A DNA stretch of 64,000 nt from positions 58,861 through 122,860 of the forward strand of contig NZAC01000022.1 in the NCBI GenBank assembly GCA_002686085.1, written 5' to 3'. The translations under genes were made by a program, and so were the position numbers. The stretch's first letter is position 1. Each line of letters begins with the position of its first letter. Shown here piece by piece: positions 59,628 through 64,000 of this stretch. The stretch comes from Roseibacillus sp. (GTDB lineage: Bacteria; Verrucomicrobiota; Verrucomicrobiia; Verrucomicrobiales; Akkermansiaceae). Under the pieces are notes generated by a model. It was given only the letters and a program-made list of their open reading frames with translations. It was not told the DNA's origin and did not search any database.

Positions 59628-61148
59628 TCAGCAGCCGGCAGCAGGCCCTTGCTCTTTTCCTGACAGTCGTTTCTGGATTGCCTGCCAGTAGCCTGACAAA
59701 TCCTTGCGAAAGAGTAGGGCAAGAGGAGGCAGCAGAATAATCAACATCATCGTCGCGGTTGCTGCTCCCTCCAGAAATGCATTGCTTAGGGCGAGATAGG
59801 CCCGTGCAAGGGCAGCCAAGGCTCCCGCAGCCGCTATCAGCAGCAAAATGATTCCTACCTGCCGGTAGGGCATGAGCCTGAACCATCTGGTCTCCAGCAG
59901 GCGACTACAATGACACAAACAATAGGGGAAGACATAGCCCCAGAATACGATCACGGTGCCCCAGGCCGCACCTTGGAAGCCCATGTAGGACACCAGAGGA
60001 TAGCTCACCACAATGTTGAGAACCAAGGTTCCCACCGCACGCTTTAGAATAAGATCCGTTCGACTGGCCGCCTGAAAAATGGCGGCAAAAAAGACAAGGC
60101 GAGCGGGTAAAAGCAAGAGATACACCCGCAGAGGACCTGCGCTATTTTCGTAATCCTCCGAATAGAGAACCGTCATCAACTCCGGGGCAATCACGAAGAG
60201 AACTCCTCCAATCGGCAGGAGAACGACCGCGACCTTGCGCGCTGCTTTTCTCCATAAAAGAAGGGCCTCTTTCTTGTCATTACTCTTATAAAGGGCAACA
60301 AGCTCGGGAAGCACGATCGCCGTGGCAGGGACAGTGATCATCTGGATAAAAGGGATTTCCATCGCCCCATTCGAAAACACCGCAAAATCCTCCCTGCTAC
60401 ACAGCATCGACACGAGAACCTGATCGACTCCCATCGCGAGCTTTTCCAGCATCAGGGCGAGTCCTATAGGCACCGCATATTTCAGCTGACTCGACATTCC
60501 CGCAAGAGTGGGCCGGCTCCCTTTCTCTCCGGGCACCGCTCGCAGCATGAGAAACAGGCCGGAGCTCAAGACGATAATTCCTGAAATGGTTGTTGCTCCA
60601 ACCGCACCGGCAGGCCCCGCTGCAAAAAACCACACCGCTCCAACCACAAGGCCTACTCGGGCTAACCGGGTAGCCAACGTATGAAGCAACAACCATTTAA
60701 CCTTTCCCTGCACGACGAGGACCGCACTTACTGCAGTTGTCGGAAGAAAGAGAACGGGATAGAGCGCAAAGATCAGTAACGTCTCTTCCAGTTCAGGATT
60801 GGAAAACTGAAGAGCAATCAGCCGGTTTCCCCCAAGGACGAGGAAGAGAGAGAACAGACCGCCAAGGGCCCCGAGAAGGATGAGGTTTTCCAGGAGGACC
60901 GACCGAAGTCGACTTGTCTCTCCGGGAAGGAAATAAAAAAGTGCCGCAGGCAGGCCCAATCCCAGAAGCGGACCCACAAACTGGTAGACCAGAAGAGTTT
61001 GCCGATAGGTCGCATAGTCGACCTTGTCGAAGACCCGTGACAACACCGCCGCGATTGCCAGCATTCCCAGAGCCGCAACTCCTTTGCTCCCCGCAAACGC
61101 GAGAGTCTTCAATGTGCGAGACTGACTCAATTGATATGTGTTTCCCAA
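59628..61148 (-). CDS. Oligosaccharide flippase (Wzx, MATE/polysaccharide-transporter type)
   Basis: 506 aa multi-TM; RTLKTLAFAGSKGVAALGMLAIAAVLSRVFDKVDYATYRQTLLVYQFVGPLLGLGLPAALFYF. Confidence 0.92.
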   Translation of the reverse strand: MGNTYQLSQSRTLKTLAFAGSKGVAALGMLAIAAVLSRVFDKVDYATYRQTLLVYQFVGPLLGLGLPAALFYFLPGETSRLRSVLLENLILLGALGGLFSLFLVLGGNRLIALQFSNPELEETLLIFALYPVLFLPTTAVSAVLVVQGKVKWLLLHTLATRLARVGLVVGAVWFFAAGPAGAVGATTISGIIVLSSGLFLMLRAVPGEKGSRPTLAGMSSQLKYAVPIGLALMLEKLAMGVDQVLVSMLCSREDFAVFSNGAMEIPFIQMITVPATAIVLPELVALYKSNDKKEALLLWRKAARKVAVVLLPIGGVLFVIAPELMTVLYSEDYENSAGPLRVYLLLLPARLVFFAAIFQAASRTDLILKRAVGTLVLNIVVSYPLVSYMGFQGAAWGTVIVFWGYVFPYCLCHCSRLLETRWFRLMPYRQVGIILLLIAAAGALAALARAYLALSNAFLEGAATATMMLIILLPPLALLFRKDLSGYWQAIQKRLSGKEQGPAAGC

Positions 61149-61279
61149 AGGGAACTGACCCTGCAGGACGACTGCGATGATACTGTGCGAACCAGGCTTC
61201 GCCTGAGTTGGCTCCCGAAAAGCAACAAGATTCCCGCGTAGCTTTATCCGGGAGGTAACCCTATCCGTCCGGCTCTCCC

Positions 61280-62233
61280 CTAAGGCTCATAAACCTCTAC
61301 CTCAACGACATGGAAGTCGTTATTGGCCGTGTTACTGATCCCGTTGATCCTCACGTATCGGGCCTCGGCGTCTTCGAGACTGATCTCCTGCCACCCTTTG
61401 GCTTTTTTCTCGCTACCAACCACCTCCCAGGACTCTCCATCGACTGAAATCAGCAGACGGTATTCATACCTCCGGCTGTCCAGCTCATATAGAAGAAACC
61501 TGATCAGACCAATCGGTCTAACGGAACGAAGATCGATCGTAAAATTGCAGGGAGTGGGCCCAAACGCGAATCCCTCTCGGGTTTCGTGATCCGTTTTGCC
61601 ATCAATCATAAGGTCGGGCCTCCGGGCCCCATCAGCCCGCGCTCCCTTGGAGGCCAACGCCAGATTCTCTGATGGCTTTTTCGGCTCTTTCTCCGAGGCT
61701 GCCGAGGCTGCCATCGCCTTGACTTCAGGAAGGCTCCTGACCCTCAATTCCTCCTGCTCAACCACCAGAGCGTCCTTGATTTTTCCATTTCGAGTGAGTC
61801 TCCGCTTTTCGGCGTCGAGAGCTCGGAAATATATGCTCAGGGTGGTCTTGAGCTTTTGGCCACGAGCAGATTGGATTTCGGACAACCCCCGCTCCCATGT
61901 TTCGCGGACTCGCTTAAAGCGGTAATCTGCATCGGGAGACAATGGCCCGGGGTCTTCCCCTCCCTCAACAAGTTCGATTTCATCCAGAACCTCGGCCGCA
62001 GCCTTGAGTTTTTCAGCTCTCGCTAGCTCCCGCTTCACCTTTTTCAAGGAGTCGACGTAATTGATCCGTGCCTTCCTCGCCGCGTTCCCATACTCATCAA
62101 GTTCCGCATTCATGCGCTTCTCGAAAGAAGCCCGATACTTTTGAATGGTCTCCTCCACATCAGCAATCCCGGCCAATGTGAGACAGAGGCTCATGGCAAG
62201 AGCAAGAGGAAGCCCATTGAAGAATAGTTTCAT
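61280..62233 (-). CDS. Secreted coiled-coil protein with C-terminal discoidin (F5/8 type C)-like domain
   Basis: Signal peptide; helical middle region; NLALASKGARADGARRPDLMIDGKTDHE...LLISVDGESWEVVGS...AEARYVRINGISNTANNDFHVVEVEVYEP. Confidence 0.8.
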   Translation of the reverse strand: MKLFFNGLPLALAMSLCLTLAGIADVEETIQKYRASFEKRMNAELDEYGNAARKARINYVDSLKKVKRELARAEKLKAAAEVLDEIELVEGGEDPGPLSPDADYRFKRVRETWERGLSEIQSARGQKLKTTLSIYFRALDAEKRRLTRNGKIKDALVVEQEELRVRSLPEVKAMAASAASEKEPKKPSENLALASKGARADGARRPDLMIDGKTDHETREGFAFGPTPCNFTIDLRSVRPIGLIRFLLYELDSRRYEYRLLISVDGESWEVVGSEKKAKGWQEISLEDAEARYVRINGISNTANNDFHVVEVEVYEP

Positions 62234-62301
62234 GATAAGAACGGCTTAGTCTTAATTCTCCTAGGAATTTTCATGGATTCAAGGGAATTACCGTTACCAC
62301 T

Positions 62302-62694
62302 CTAGAGTCCCAAGAACCTTTTTTTTTGGTCCTCGGTGGGCAAGAAACAATGATTTTGCCGCAGAATCCGGTGGCGATTCCGAGCGATTACCCGGTAACA
62401 GAAATCCCGGATGAAACGGGGAATACAAAGGCATATTCTGGCAGCCACTCCATATCCACGCAATCTTCTTGCGATGCGAAGAGCAGCTGTGCTGCGTTCA
62501 TAAACCTGTCCGGCCTCGAGAAGATACATCGTGTCCAGCCCGGGCGAAGGAACACCATACTCGGCCAATAATTCACAACCAGCCTCCGACTGAATAGACG
62601 CAAATTGAAAGAGGGCATCACGATCTCTTCGCAGGACAAATCTTACTACTGCGGAGCAGAAGCGGCACTCGCCATCGTAGAAAACTACAATCAT
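62302..62694 (-). CDS. DCC family (DUF393) thiol-disulfide oxidoreductase-like protein
   Basis: MIVVFYDGECRFCSAVVRFVLRRDRDALFQFASIQS; 4-bp overlap with the DegT gene. Confidence 0.88.
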   Translation of the reverse strand: MIVVFYDGECRFCSAVVRFVLRRDRDALFQFASIQSEAGCELLAEYGVPSPGLDTMYLLEAGQVYERSTAALRIARRLRGYGVAARICLCIPRFIRDFCYRVIARNRHRILRQNHCFLPTEDQKKRFLGL

Positions 62695-63896
62695 TCCTCT
62701 ACAGGAGTTTCGATCTCCAGAAATTCACCGATCGCCGACACCACCCAGTCCTGCATCTCTCTCTCGAGCTCTGGATAGATCGGAATGCTGAGCACCTCTC
62801 CGGCCAGTTGGTGCGCGACTCCATTACCCTCCCGGCTCCTTGCTGGCAGCTCCGCAAAACACTCCTGCTGATCCATAGTGAGCGGATAGTAGACCTCACT
62901 TCCAATCTCCCTTTCCGCAAGATGCGCCCTGAGTAGATCTCGCTGCCCTGGACCTCTCACCCGCAAGGTGAACTGGTTCCAGATGTGCTCATTATGCTCA
63001 TAGCAGGCCGGAAGGACGATTCTCGCCTCGGCCAGAGCCTCCTCCTGGGCCTTGGAGCAGCAGCAATGTGCTGGAGCTGCCGGCACTACGCCCTCGAGGG
63101 CAGACAACCTCTCGAGGTAGTAGGCGGCGTTGGCCTGGCGAGCCCTGCTATAGCTGTCGTAATGGCCCATCTTCACTCTCAACAAGGCGGCCTGCAGGGG
63201 ATCCAAGCGGAAATTGCCCCCCACCTCCCGGTGGAAATACTTCGGCTTGGAGCCATGCATCCTGAGCATCCTCGCCCGCTCTGCCAGGCCGTCATCATTG
63301 CATACTACCATTCCCCCATCACCAAAACCCCCTAGGTTCTTAGAAGGGAAAAAGCTGAAGGTTCCAAAGTCTCCCATAGTTCCACATCCCTTCCCACGGT
63401 AGCGCGCTCCAATTGCCTGTGCACCATCCTCTACAACATGACATCCATGCTCCTCTGCAAGAGCCATGATTTCCTCCATCTCAGCAGACTGTCCAAACAG
63501 ATGCACCGGGATGATCGCTTTGGTTTTCTCCGTTATCTTCCTGGCTGCATCCTCCACATCGATGTTGAAGCAGACTGGGCAGGCGTCCACGAACACTGGG
63601 GTTGCTCCCAAGCGCGCGATACACCCGGCGGTCGCAAAGAAGGTAAAGGTCGGACAAAGCACTTCATCTCCAGGTCCAACATCCAGCGCCATCAGGGCCA
63701 CCAGAATGGCATCCGTGCCCGAGGACACTCCAATTCCGTGCCTCGCACCAACGAAGTCCGCTACCTCTTTCTCGAACGCCTCCACTTCGGGACCCATGAT
63801 AAATCGGCCTGACTGCAGCACTCGGCTAAAGGCAGCAGTCAGCTCTTCTTCGAGTGGGAGATTCTGTGCGTTGACGTCTAGAAGTGATACTTTCAT
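62691..63896 (-). CDS. DegT/DnrJ/EryC1/StrS family aminotransferase
   Basis: GVSSGTDAILVALMALDVGPGDEVLCPTFTFFATAG, VVEDGAQAIGARYRGK, FSFFPSKNLGGFGDGGMVV (PLP lysine). Confidence 0.96.
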   Translation of the reverse strand: MKVSLLDVNAQNLPLEEELTAAFSRVLQSGRFIMGPEVEAFEKEVADFVGARHGIGVSSGTDAILVALMALDVGPGDEVLCPTFTFFATAGCIARLGATPVFVDACPVCFNIDVEDAARKITEKTKAIIPVHLFGQSAEMEEIMALAEEHGCHVVEDGAQAIGARYRGKGCGTMGDFGTFSFFPSKNLGGFGDGGMVVCNDDGLAERARMLRMHGSKPKYFHREVGGNFRLDPLQAALLRVKMGHYDSYSRARQANAAYYLERLSALEGVVPAAPAHCCCSKAQEEALAEARIVLPACYEHNEHIWNQFTLRVRGPGQRDLLRAHLAEREIGSEVYYPLTMDQQECFAELPARSREGNGVAHQLAGEVLSIPIYPELEREMQDWVVSAIGEFLEIETPVEE

Positions 63897-63949
63897 CGGA
63901 CTATGCGGGAAGGTGGTCTTGGGGTTGGCGGGACAAACAGGCGGCCGTA

Positions 63950-64000
63950 TCAGCCAGTCGCCCGGTGTTGGAGATAGGAAGGAAGGACCTGCTCGATTTC
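63950..64000 (-). CDS. C-terminal fragment of an upstream EPS-locus gene truncated by window end; product unknown
   Basis: Minus-strand frame from base 64000 reads EIEQVLPSYLQHRATG* and stops 53 bp before DegT. Confidence 0.35.
   Translation of the reverse strand, partial: EIEQVLPSYLQHRATG

Noticed and set aside
1-64000. CRISPR arrays, rRNA operons, transposases, prophage
   Set aside because: No direct-repeat arrays, rRNA sequence, or recognisable transposase, integrase or phage proteins seen in any frame

Overview
This 64 kb window is a chromosomal segment of a PVC-group bacterium. The gene content looks Verrucomicrobiota-like: a DUF1553/DUF1501 pair, a ThuA-domain protein, an H-X9-DG pseudopilin-like protein, an SHD1-like protein and secreted cupredoxin/propeller proteins. 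That placement is inferred from gene families only. The first ~43 kb is mostly housekeeping: lysC, hom, kbl, trpC, tRNA-Gly(GCC), recO, a nupC-xapX-deoA-deoB-deoD nucleoside salvage run, frameshifted prfB, trmD, yicC-like, hemB, cysS, rlmN, ssb, rpsF, pth, rplY and prs. From ~43.1 kb to the right edge lies a nearly continuous minus-strand exopolysaccharide/exosortase locus. It encodes a sugar transferase, a Wzy-TPR protein, a UbiA/DPPR-synthase-like prenyltransferase, a GT-C-like protein, methyltransferases, EpsI-like and exosortase proteins, two putative sulfotransferases, several glycosyltransferases, a polymerase, a Wzx flippase, a discoidin-domain protein, a DCC protein and a DegT aminotransferase. 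I saw no rRNA, CRISPR array or transposase. The most interesting items are the composition of the exosortase locus (predicted sulfation plus a predicted polyprenyl-phosphoribose branch, with PRPP synthase next to it), an orphan TM-GAF-degenerate-GGDEF (PelD-like) protein, a structured leader upstream of lysC, the RF2 frameshift site, a K+ channel with a C-terminal zinc ribbon, and several inverted repeats in regulatory positions. All family calls come from reading motifs by eye; no database search was run.
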